Assembly: GCA_023381515.1 (NCBI GenBank)
Contig: JAMCQI010000073.1
Span: 1,324 to 65,323 of the forward strand
Source of the DNA: Chloroflexota bacterium
Lineage (GTDB): Bacteria > Chloroflexota > Anaerolineae > UBA4142
Direction: 5' to 3'
DNA: 64,000 bases
A model generated the notes under the pieces. That model saw nothing but the letters and a program-made list of their open reading frames with translations. It did not search any database and had not been told where the DNA came from. The translations under genes and the position numbers were made by a program. Shown here in pieces: positions 15,760 to 21,799 of this stretch. How positions within the stretch are numbered: the stretch's first letter is position 1; each line of letters opens with the position of its first letter.

Positions 15760-16304
15760 TGGGCGCCTCCGAAGGAGAAATAATTTGGTCCGATTCCTGC
15801 GGCCAGGAAGGCTTGGCGGATCTGGGCGATGCGTTCGTACACGACTGACTTCGCAGTGCCCAACGTCTCGCTGGCCTCCGTCGGTGATCCGCAGCGCAAA
15901 GCGAGCACGGTCTCGCGGAGCGAGGCGGGCAACTTCCTCATGACCCTGTCCACGTCCAACCAGAACTCTTGCCGCTCGATGGTGGAGGGCGCGGCCGCGT
16001 TCAGTTGATCGAGGGCAGCGCCGTCGAAGAGTTCGGGACGGCCAAGGTGGAGGCGTCGGCCGGCCAGGCGGTACCGCAGGATCGAGGCGACCTCCCGGTC
16101 CATTACCCGGCTCGTAAACGTGTTGACAGAGGAACGCCCGCTGTCGAACTTCCGTGCCCGCCGGCAGAGGGTCAACACGAGTTGGGCCTCGATGTCCTCC
16201 CGGTCCTCCCTGGTGAGGCCGCCTTGGCCGATTACCCTGTTAGCCTTGGCCCGCGCCATGCCGCGCGCGGCCATCATGTGATGATCGAGGTTCAGATTCA
16301 TCAC
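15756..16304 (-). CDS. sigma-70-like RNA polymerase sigma factor of the element
   Basis: This encodes 182 residues; the frame begins GTG-ATG, and the GTG overlaps the preceding stop. Residues about 30-85 look like sigma region 2 (REDREDIEAQLVLTLCRRARKFDSGRSSVNTFTSRVMDREV), and 115-165 like region 4, ending in a probable HTH (PTEASETLGTAKSVVYERIAQIRQAFL). Its length and two-domain layout fit small sigma factors. In an integrated phage-like element it could direct RNA polymerase to element promoters such as the two identical-looking ones at 4773 and 21315. An alternative is a sigma-related transcription regulator that does not recruit polymerase. Confidence 0.75.
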   Translation of the reverse strand: MMNLNLDHHMMAARGMARAKANRVIGQGGLTREDREDIEAQLVLTLCRRARKFDSGRSSVNTFTSRVMDREVASILRYRLAGRRLHLGRPELFDGAALDQLNAAAPSTIERQEFWLDVDRVMRKLPASLRETVLALRCGSPTEASETLGTAKSVVYERIAQIRQAFLAAGIGPNYFSFGGAQ

Positions 16305-16654
16305 GGCCGCCCTCCGCGTCCCCGGGCCGCCGCCAATTCCACTTCCATGGAAAAAGGCAGGCCGTGCCGGATTTCGAGCGTGCGGATTTCGCCGGCCTCG
16401 ACGTCACGCGTGTACTCGAAGAACTCGGCCACTTGGCGCTTGAGTTGGCAATCCGGGCGGGCGTTACGTTCGTCGGTCGCCTCTGCGCCGAACTTCACGT
16501 CCCGCACTGCGACCGGCCAAGGATCGAGAACGATCTCGCCCTGGCGGATCTGAACATATTCGAAGCGGCCGAACCCGACTTCTCGCATGGCAGCGAGGAA
16601 GTGCTGTTCAGACGCAGTGAGGTCACCGGTGAAGCAGGGCCTGGATGCGATCAT
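16301..16654 (-). CDS. small accessory protein, function unknown
   Basis: This encodes 117 residues from the ATG at 16654, which overlaps the stop of the HTH gene (ATGA). It has a GRFEYVQIRQGEIVLDPWP core resembling a beta-hairpin domain and a QLKRQVAEFFEYTRDVEAGEIRTLEIRHGLPF segment. I know no family. It is transcribed between an excisionase-like protein and the sigma factor and coupled to both, so it may be regulatory. Confidence 0.6.
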   Translation of the reverse strand: MIASRPCFTGDLTASEQHFLAAMREVGFGRFEYVQIRQGEIVLDPWPVAVRDVKFGAEATDERNARPDCQLKRQVAEFFEYTRDVEAGEIRTLEIRHGLPFSMEVELAAARGRGGRP

Positions 16655-16893
16655 TGCCGCGCTCCTTCCCCGCCGCTGGGGCGAGTCTCCAGCCATGCCT
16701 GGACATCATCGAGGCGATAGCGAACCGCGGACCCGACCTTGATGTAGCGCGGACCCTTCTTGAGCAGGCGCCACCGGCGAACAGCCGCGTCGCTGAGCCC
16801 ACAGATGGCGGCTACATCGTGTTCGCTCAGCAGCCGCTCAATCCCCTGGCTACCTCCCGCAATTTGTTGTGTTTGGTTTTGAATTGCAGCCAC
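16651..16893 (-). CDS. excisionase-like MerR-type HTH protein
   Basis: This encodes 80 residues from a GTG. The whole protein is a winged HTH of the excisionase/DNA-binding type: LLSEHDVAAICGLSDAAVRRW (about 21-41), then GPRYIKVGSAVRYRLDDVQAWLETR (about 47-71). This arrangement, HTH followed by a wing with a Y-R/K-V-G turn and a terminal D-V-xx-W-L, is typical of Xis/AlpA family proteins. It may control direction of the serine recombinase about 2 kb upstream or repress early genes. A 137-bp non-coding stretch upstream contains its promoter, presumably. Confidence 0.8.
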   Translation of the reverse strand: MAAIQNQTQQIAGGSQGIERLLSEHDVAAICGLSDAAVRRWRLLKKGPRYIKVGSAVRYRLDDVQAWLETRPSGGEGARQ

Positions 16894-17029
16894 GAGACGA
16901 GATTGCCCGATGCCTGCGGTAAGAGGTCAAGGTTGGAGACAGGTGAGGAAAGGTAGGAAAATTCGGCCCTGAAATGAGGCTTGGGGTAAGGACGCGCACC
17001 TACCGCAACCGGTAGCGGTTAATAGCGCT

Positions 17030-17419
17030 TCAGGCCGTTTTCTGCGGCTCGATTTCGGTCAACGTGGGGTCGCTCCAGCGCGGCGCTGGATCACGTTCGG
17101 CGAGCCGGATCAGGAGTTCGGCGCCCGTGTTCTCGTCGAAAAGGGTGTGGATGAAGCGGTAGGCCCGGTTGACGACGTCGATCATCAGATCCTTCATCTC
17201 GTCGTCGTTCAGGCGCGAAACTTCCGGCCAGGGAATCGTACCGTACGGACTGGTCACCTGCACGTCGGAGAAATCGCCGGCAGCCGAATCTGGTGAAATG
17301 CCCGCGTGGAGATCCTCCAGTCGGGAGTTGCGGAAGCACTGCAACACCAAGTACTTCGCGAGCCGCTTTTGAAGGACCGGATCGGTGATGAAGGCGCGGA
17401 CAGCCTCGTGTGCGCTCAT
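17030..17419 (-). CDS. small acidic protein, function unknown
   Basis: This encodes 129 residues from an ATG at 17419, with GGAGGCTCC a few bases upstream as a ribosome-binding site. It is helical and acidic (LQKRLAKYLVLQCFRNSRLEDLHAGI near 16-41; LNDDEMKDLMIDVVNRAYRFIHTLF near 70-94) and without catalytic motifs. It is flanked by non-coding gaps of about 95 and 137 bp, so it probably has its own promoter. The family is unknown to me. Confidence 0.65.
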   Translation of the reverse strand: MSAHEAVRAFITDPVLQKRLAKYLVLQCFRNSRLEDLHAGISPDSAAGDFSDVQVTSPYGTIPWPEVSRLNDDEMKDLMIDVVNRAYRFIHTLFDENTGAELLIRLAERDPAPRWSDPTLTEIEPQKTA

Positions 17420-17493
17420 GGAGCCTCCGGGTCAACTCCACTATCACATGGAAGGTCCGGAATCGCGCGAGTAATTTGTGAGGTAGGAACTTG

Positions 17494-17512
17494 GGTAGGA
17501 AGCGATCCTACC
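17494..17512. repeat. inverted repeat GGTAGGA-5-TCCTACC
   Basis: Seven-base perfect arms flank agcga, just after the stop of the gene at 17513-18334 and upstream of the 17419 start. A further GGTAGGAA stands 12 bases away (17482) and others at about 16952 and 18595. There is no T-run, so an operator is more likely than a terminator. Confidence 0.4.
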
Positions 17513-18334
17513 TTATGCGGCAGGCGCCCGCTTCTCCGCGTCGGTCTTCAGCGGAGTCTTTCCAGCCAGGACGCTCTCAATCCTCTGCGACATCACCGAG
17601 TCTTCGCTAAGCTCCCCATGCCGCCAACGCTGCATGTCGGGCTTATGTACGAGAGCGGCGTCGCTCACGGCCGCAATTGGGCTGTGGTTGGCTGCCAGAA
17701 AAGACTGTAGACGTGCCTCGCGGTCCCGCGCCAGCAGTTCAGGATCGGAAGGAGCAGTCCCGTGTGCTGGGGGTTTCGCCTCGGCGATACTCGTGGGCGC
17801 CGCCGGCTCTCCGGCCCCGTCTTCGTCAAGCCGTTCGTTGTACCGCCGCCACGCTTCCAACCCAAGCCGGGCAGACTCGTCAGCGACCGCGGCGCGGACC
17901 AGTTGATGGAAATTGGCGACTGCATAATCGATCTTCGCGAGCGGCAGTGAATCGTAGGGCTGCAGCTTCGCCGCATATGTTCGCGCGGCGACGAGCCCGG
18001 CACACTCCCGCAGGAAGGCTTCGAACTTGTTCGGCAACTCCATCTCATTTAACGCCGCGGCGCCGTACGCTGCAATGAGCGCGTGGGCATACCGGACGCC
18101 AGCCCGCCAGTGCGGAGGAATGTGCCTCTCCAACCGGGAACGATCGAACTCACTCAACTCGTCCAGTCGCTTCGTCCAATCGCGCCAGTTGGCGGCGACT
18201 TCTTCTGACCGGAATTCCAACTCTGCCTTCGCCCGTGCTTTGCGCACCGTGGCCTTGGACGCCAGAGCCCGCATTCGGGCCTCCGCCGCATCCCGAGGAG
18301 TCCTGAAAAACTCGAGCCATCCGTTCTGTTCCAT
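17513..18334 (-). CDS. helical accessory protein, function unknown
   Basis: This encodes 273 residues from ATG at 18334. Residues 10-60 are charged helix with likely coiled coil (RMRALASKATVRKARAKAEL), 60-180 helical, and 180-215 a low-complexity linker. No enzymatic motif, signal peptide or HTH is clear. A tandem 9-bp repeat (18372-18391) lies about 40 bases upstream of the start and may regulate it. It sits downstream of the recombinase/HTH pair in the same direction. Function is not inferred. Confidence 0.6.
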   Translation of the reverse strand: MEQNGWLEFFRTPRDAAEARMRALASKATVRKARAKAELEFRSEEVAANWRDWTKRLDELSEFDRSRLERHIPPHWRAGVRYAHALIAAYGAAALNEMELPNKFEAFLRECAGLVAARTYAAKLQPYDSLPLAKIDYAVANFHQLVRAAVADESARLGLEAWRRYNERLDEDGAGEPAAPTSIAEAKPPAHGTAPSDPELLARDREARLQSFLAANHSPIAAVSDAALVHKPDMQRWRHGELSEDSVMSQRIESVLAGKTPLKTDAEKRAPAA

Positions 18335-18371
18335 TGGCCTACCCTGCCTTTGAAAGTACCGATTGTACTAC

Positions 18372-18391
18372 GGCGAACAATAGGCGAACAA
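18372..18391. promoter_or_regulatory. tandem operator-like repeat GGCGAACAA x2
   Basis: GGCGAACAA occurs at 18372-18380 and again at 18383-18391, centres 11 bp apart, thus on the same face of the helix. It lies in the 143-bp gap upstream of the 18334 start codon, where a repressor of that gene could bind. Confidence 0.4.
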
Positions 18392-18477
18392 ATCTCACCG
18401 CTAACCTGCTCAAAACGCGGAGAATTTTGCGCTTGCCAGACTTCCGGGCTTTGTGACCAGATTTTTGTCGAACCGCT

Positions 18478-18900
18478 TCATCGGATTGAAAACACAGCGG
18501 TTATGCTTCTCGAAATTCGCCCCCACGCGCGCCGTTGGTCGACCCAATCAACCACGGCCGTCACGGCCCGTAGTTGGCGCTCCGTGGGTAGGTCTGGGGT
18601 AGGAAACAGCAATGTCTCCTGGATGTCCGGAGCCAAGTTAGCTAAGTTCATTATCTGCGTCATACGTGCCCGGCTGACGTAGCCGAGGCGGGCAATGTCC
18701 GCGTAGTCACGGAACTCGCCGGAGTCCACCATGCCCTGGTACTTCACCGCAAGCGCCATCAGGCGGGTGACCCTGGGGATTCGGTGGACCGTCGGCGGGC
18801 GGGCATCTTCCGACCGTACCGCCGCCGCGGCGGGACGAGGCAACTCCAACGTAACCTCCAACTCAATGCACGGCGCCACGCCTTTGCTCCTTCGCCTCAT
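18478..18900 (-). CDS. HTH-like partner of the serine recombinase
   Basis: This encodes 140 residues from the ATG at 18900, which overlaps the recombinase stop by 4 bases. The central part is a ParB/KorB-like HTH: YADIARLGYVSRARMTQIMNL (about 73-92), followed by LAPDIQETLLFP. Proteins of this type frequently follow large serine recombinases with DUF2924 proteins in integrated elements. It may be a regulator or DNA-binding accessory of recombination. The N-terminal 30 residues are acidic and Pro-rich. The assignment rests on context plus the HTH. Confidence 0.72.
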   Translation of the reverse strand: MRRRSKGVAPCIELEVTLELPRPAAAAVRSEDARPPTVHRIPRVTRLMALAVKYQGMVDSGEFRDYADIARLGYVSRARMTQIMNLANLAPDIQETLLFPTPDLPTERQLRAVTAVVDWVDQRRAWGRISRSITAVFSIR

Positions 18901-20486
18901 TCCACCTTCCTCCCCGAGCACAACTCACGCATGCCCTGCGACCGGAACGCCACCGTGACTTTCTGCGTGCGGCCGTCATAGCCGACCCGCTGGACAACGA
19001 GGTTCACCAGCCGCGCCTGCTGGTGCGCCCGCATTGAATCCCACACGCCATCGAACCTGCGCAGTTCCGCGAGAACGTCATCCACGTTCAGTGGATCGTC
19101 GTGCAACACCGTCAGGTCCTGCCGGATGGACACGAGCCGCTCCTCGATTGCCTGCACCTCCTTATGCACCTCCATCATCCTGTCGAAACGCGCTGCCGCG
19201 CCGTCCTCGTCACCGGACACCGTGGCGGCGCAGACCATCTCGGAATGCAGACGTCGAAGCTGCTCCTTGCATCCCGCCTCCTCTTTGCCAAGTTGTTCTA
19301 TGCGGGCCGCGACCTGCGCCCGTGCGTGCTCCACGGTCCTCTGCGCGAGATCGGGATCGGAACCGAGTTTGCGGACGGCTTCCATCACCGCGTTCTCCAG
19401 GTTCTGCGCGGCCACGGATTTCGTCTCGCACTTGTTCCAACCGTGTTGCTGCGCGTGGTAGCAGACGTAATAGCGGTAGCGCTTCGAGCCCCGCATGGTG
19501 TAGGTGTGGAACATCGGCGCGTCGCACGACGCACAGTACACGAGGCCGTGCAGCAGCGCCGTGTACTTATTTCTGACATGCTCCCGCTTGACGGCGCTGT
19601 TCCTGCCGAGCAGCCGCTGCACTCGTTCCCACATTTTTCTGTCGACGATGGCTTCGTGCTCACCATCGTAGATGGTGCCCTTATGGTTGACCCTGCCGGT
19701 GTAAATGACGTTCTCCAAAACGCCGTACAGGCGGTTTTTCGTGAAAGGCTTGTCGCCATGCAGCCGGCCTTCCGCCGACTCCCACCGTTTGGTGCGCCAG
19801 TCGCGCCGCCGCAGTTCTTCGATGACCGGCAGGGCGGTCTGATGCTCCATGTAGAGATCGAAGATGCCGCGCACGCGGGGCGCTTCCTCGGCGTTGACAA
19901 TCAGCCGTCTACCGCGCGGATCGATGTCGTATCCGAGAACCGGGTGCCCGCCGATCCACTTGCCTTTCTTTCGGGCGGCCGACTGCTTGTCGCGGGTGCG
20001 TTCGGAAATGATTTCCCGTTCGAACTGGGCGAAGGAGAGAAGGATGTTCAGCGTAAGGCGGCCGATCGAGTTCGTCGTATTGAACTGCTGCGTGACGGAA
20101 ACGAAGCTGATACCGCGCTTATCGAACAGCTCCATGATGCGCGCGAAGTCCAGCAGCGAGCGGCTGAGCCGATCCACCTTGTAGACGACCACGCAGTCGA
20201 CCTTGGCCGCGTCGATGTCCACCAGCAGGCGTTTGAGCGCCGGACGCTCCATATTACCGCCGGTGTAGCCGCCATCGTCGTAGTGGGCAGGGAGTAGCTG
20301 CCAACCCTCATGACGCTGGCTCAGGATGAACGCCTCGCCCGCTTCGCGCTGGGCGTCGAGCGAGTTGAACTCCTGCTGCAAACCCTCGTCCGTGGACTTC
20401 CTGGTGTATATGGCGCAGCGGATCGTCTTCGGCGTGGGCGTCGCGCCGTTTTCCGCGGCCTTGCCGTTACCGTTCCTGATTGCCAT
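18897..20486 (-). CDS. large serine recombinase (integrase/resolvase family)
   Basis: This encodes 529 residues. The N-terminal catalytic resolvase domain has YTRKSTDEG with the nucleophile S31, KVDRLSRSLLDFA near 105-118 with the active-site arginines, and the FAQFEREIISERTRDK end of the domain near 150-168. A recombinase domain follows (about 190-300), then a zinc ribbon (CASC, about 320, and a distal C...C pair) and a coiled coil near 370-450. This is the architecture of phage and element integrases. It is preceded by DUF2924 and small genes and followed by an HTH protein, all overlapping. It probably integrated the element present from here to beyond the left edge; the attachment site should be near 21.1-21.8 kb. 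Confidence 0.95.
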   Translation of the reverse strand: MAIRNGNGKAAENGATPTPKTIRCAIYTRKSTDEGLQQEFNSLDAQREAGEAFILSQRHEGWQLLPAHYDDGGYTGGNMERPALKRLLVDIDAAKVDCVVVYKVDRLSRSLLDFARIMELFDKRGISFVSVTQQFNTTNSIGRLTLNILLSFAQFEREIISERTRDKQSAARKKGKWIGGHPVLGYDIDPRGRRLIVNAEEAPRVRGIFDLYMEHQTALPVIEELRRRDWRTKRWESAEGRLHGDKPFTKNRLYGVLENVIYTGRVNHKGTIYDGEHEAIVDRKMWERVQRLLGRNSAVKREHVRNKYTALLHGLVYCASCDAPMFHTYTMRGSKRYRYYVCYHAQQHGWNKCETKSVAAQNLENAVMEAVRKLGSDPDLAQRTVEHARAQVAARIEQLGKEEAGCKEQLRRLHSEMVCAATVSGDEDGAAARFDRMMEVHKEVQAIEERLVSIRQDLTVLHDDPLNVDDVLAELRRFDGVWDSMRAHQQARLVNLVVQRVGYDGRTQKVTVAFRSQGMRELCSGRKVE

Positions 20487-21015
20487 TGGCGTCCCCCGTG
20501 GGCAGGTGGAAGAAAAGATACCCGTTCCACTTCGTGCCCGTGACCTCCTTCGCGATCGCGCTCAGCGACCGATACCGCCTGCCGTCATATTGAAAATGGT
20601 CGGCGTGGACCTTCACCGTGATCACCCGCCCTTTGTACTCGCGCTCCAGCACCATTCCCGGCAGCGGCCGCCGCGGATCGGCGTCGGCCGGGACCGTCGT
20701 TGACACGCACCGGTCGCCAGCGGCTTCGAAGTCGAACCCCTTCGGCGCGCGTATGCGGAGATCGTTGTCGTCGGCAATCTCCAATGCCCGCCGCCGCGCA
20801 CGCTCCGATAACCCACCCTCGGCCTGCGCCTGGAGCCGCCAGGCGATGCGCCGAAAAAGAAACTGCTTGTGATTGGATCGCGATTCCTCGCCGAAGACCT
20901 CCTGATACCGCTCGCGCAGTTGCCGCACGGTCATCCGTTTCAGCGCTTGAATCTCTTCGCTAATCCTCGTTGTCAAATCCTTCTCCTTTCTCCGAGGCGT
21001 TAACCTCGTGTCCAT
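20467..21015 (-). CDS. DUF2924 protein
   Basis: This encodes 182 residues from the ATG at 21015. A basic helical N-terminal region (EEIQALKRMTVRQLRERYQEVFGEESRSNHKQFLFRR split over about 17-54) leads to a C-terminal domain with GMVLEREYKGRVITVKVHAD and YRSLSAIAKEVTGTKWNGYLFF, the two hallmarks of DUF2924. These proteins are encoded next to serine recombinases in proteobacteria and acidobacteria. The C-terminal segment resembles a small DNA-binding module, so an accessory factor in integration or excision is plausible. It overlaps the recombinase by 20 bases and the leader gene by 56. Confidence 0.85.
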   Translation of the reverse strand: MDTRLTPRRKEKDLTTRISEEIQALKRMTVRQLRERYQEVFGEESRSNHKQFLFRRIAWRLQAQAEGGLSERARRRALEIADDNDLRIRAPKGFDFEAAGDRCVSTTVPADADPRRPLPGMVLEREYKGRVITVKVHADHFQYDGRRYRSLSAIAKEVTGTKWNGYLFFHLPTGDANGNQER

Positions 21016-21145
21016 GAGGGCTCGCTTCCTGCGAGGTAGCAAGTAGATCTTCGCGGCGTTTCTGGCGGTACCGCAGATAGCCCGAGGCGAGGATTGATGC
21101 GATGCTGTCGAAGTCTTCGAGAAACCCGTCATCGCGGTCGTCCAT
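20960..21145 (-). CDS. small acidic leader protein of the recombinase operon
   Basis: This encodes 61 residues starting MDDRDDGFLEDFDSIASILASG, with a good ribosome-binding site (AAGGAG) upstream of the ATG at 21145; longer frames read into the terminator. It is strongly acidic at both ends with a YLRYRQKRRE basic helix in the middle. It is the first gene of the recombinase operon and overlaps DUF2924. It has no recognised family. Small acidic proteins in this position can be antirepressors or DNA mimics, but that is a guess. Confidence 0.6.
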   Translation of the reverse strand: MDDRDDGFLEDFDSIASILASGYLRYRQKRREDLLATSQEASPHGHEVNASEKGEGFDNED

Positions 21146-21205
21146 TGATCGGCTCCTTAGCGGGAGCCGCAAGGCCGGCCGGTGGGCGACGGGGCAGCGG
21201 GACAT

Positions 21206-21247
21206 AAAAAAAGCTGTGGCGTCCCGGAGCGATCCGGCACCCACAGC
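21206..21247 (-). terminator. intrinsic terminator/attenuator in the recombinase leader
   Basis: On the minus strand GCTGTGG and CCACAGC form a 7-bp outer stem. An inner CCGGA-TCGC-TCCGG hairpin sits within it, and seven T residues follow immediately (21212-21206). It lies about 60 bases upstream of the first start codon of the operon (21145) and downstream of promoter-like copy B (21315-21347). It therefore either attenuates the operon or stops read-through from the host side. Confidence 0.75.
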
Positions 21248-21314
21248 GATGTCCGCCTGGCGGTAGTCCCGCTGTCTGGTGATGTCAGGAGCGGCTGTCT
21301 GCCGCCCTCAATGG

Positions 21315-21347
21315 AAATATACGCGAGAAGTTCGAAAAACGTCCGGT
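21315..21347 (-). promoter_or_regulatory. promoter-like element, copy B
   Basis: This is the 33-bp element with 29 of 33 bases identical to copy A at 4773-4805, again with TATATT at the -10-like place and GGACGT 17 bp before it. It lies about 170 bases upstream of the small leader gene, DUF2924 and recombinase, so it is the likely promoter of that operon. The element-own sigma-like factor could recognise it. Confidence 0.6.
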
Positions 21348-21799
21348 TGCAAAGCAATCCGGTCTGTGGCGTTAACCGCCTCGCGTTTCTCCGGCCGACT
21401 TGGGAGAAAAACGGCGCAGAACGCCTCCGGAAACCGCGCCGCGCCACTCACCGCGACTCTCCGTGTCCGCGTGCGCCGAGTCGCGCCGGGCCGCAACTAC
21501 TTGGCTATATTGAGGAAAGGACAAGAGGCTCGCGCAAGCGCACGGGGAGCGCTGACGTAAACCACAGGGGAAAACAAATCCAGGTAAGAATGAATTGGCT
21601 CCCCGAGACGTCGGGTTTCGAATGGATTCTACCTCCGCCTTCGTGCGTGGTTGGGTACGTCTACTGAACTGCCTAATTTCGGAATCATTCTCTTGGCTAC
21701 CCTGCCTTCGCGGGATGGCCGGGTACGCCTTCAACTCCCTTTACGAGGACGCGCAAACGAGTTCAGGCAGACCCTGTGTTTTCATGAAGTTGCTTGCGA
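21348..21799. other. non-coding stretch at the likely element-host junction
   Basis: No convincing gene is present; short frames on both strands lack coding character. This stretch separates the recombinase operon from the host TIGR03437 gene, and all genes to its left are phage-like, so the right attachment site is expected here or slightly to its left. I could not identify a direct repeat because the other end of the element is outside the window. Confidence 0.5.

Noticed and set aside
19101..20297. Long open frame of 398 codons on the plus strand opposite the recombinase
   Set aside because: It is a shadow of the recombinase, which has full family motifs. High-GC genes commonly leave open frames on the other strand.
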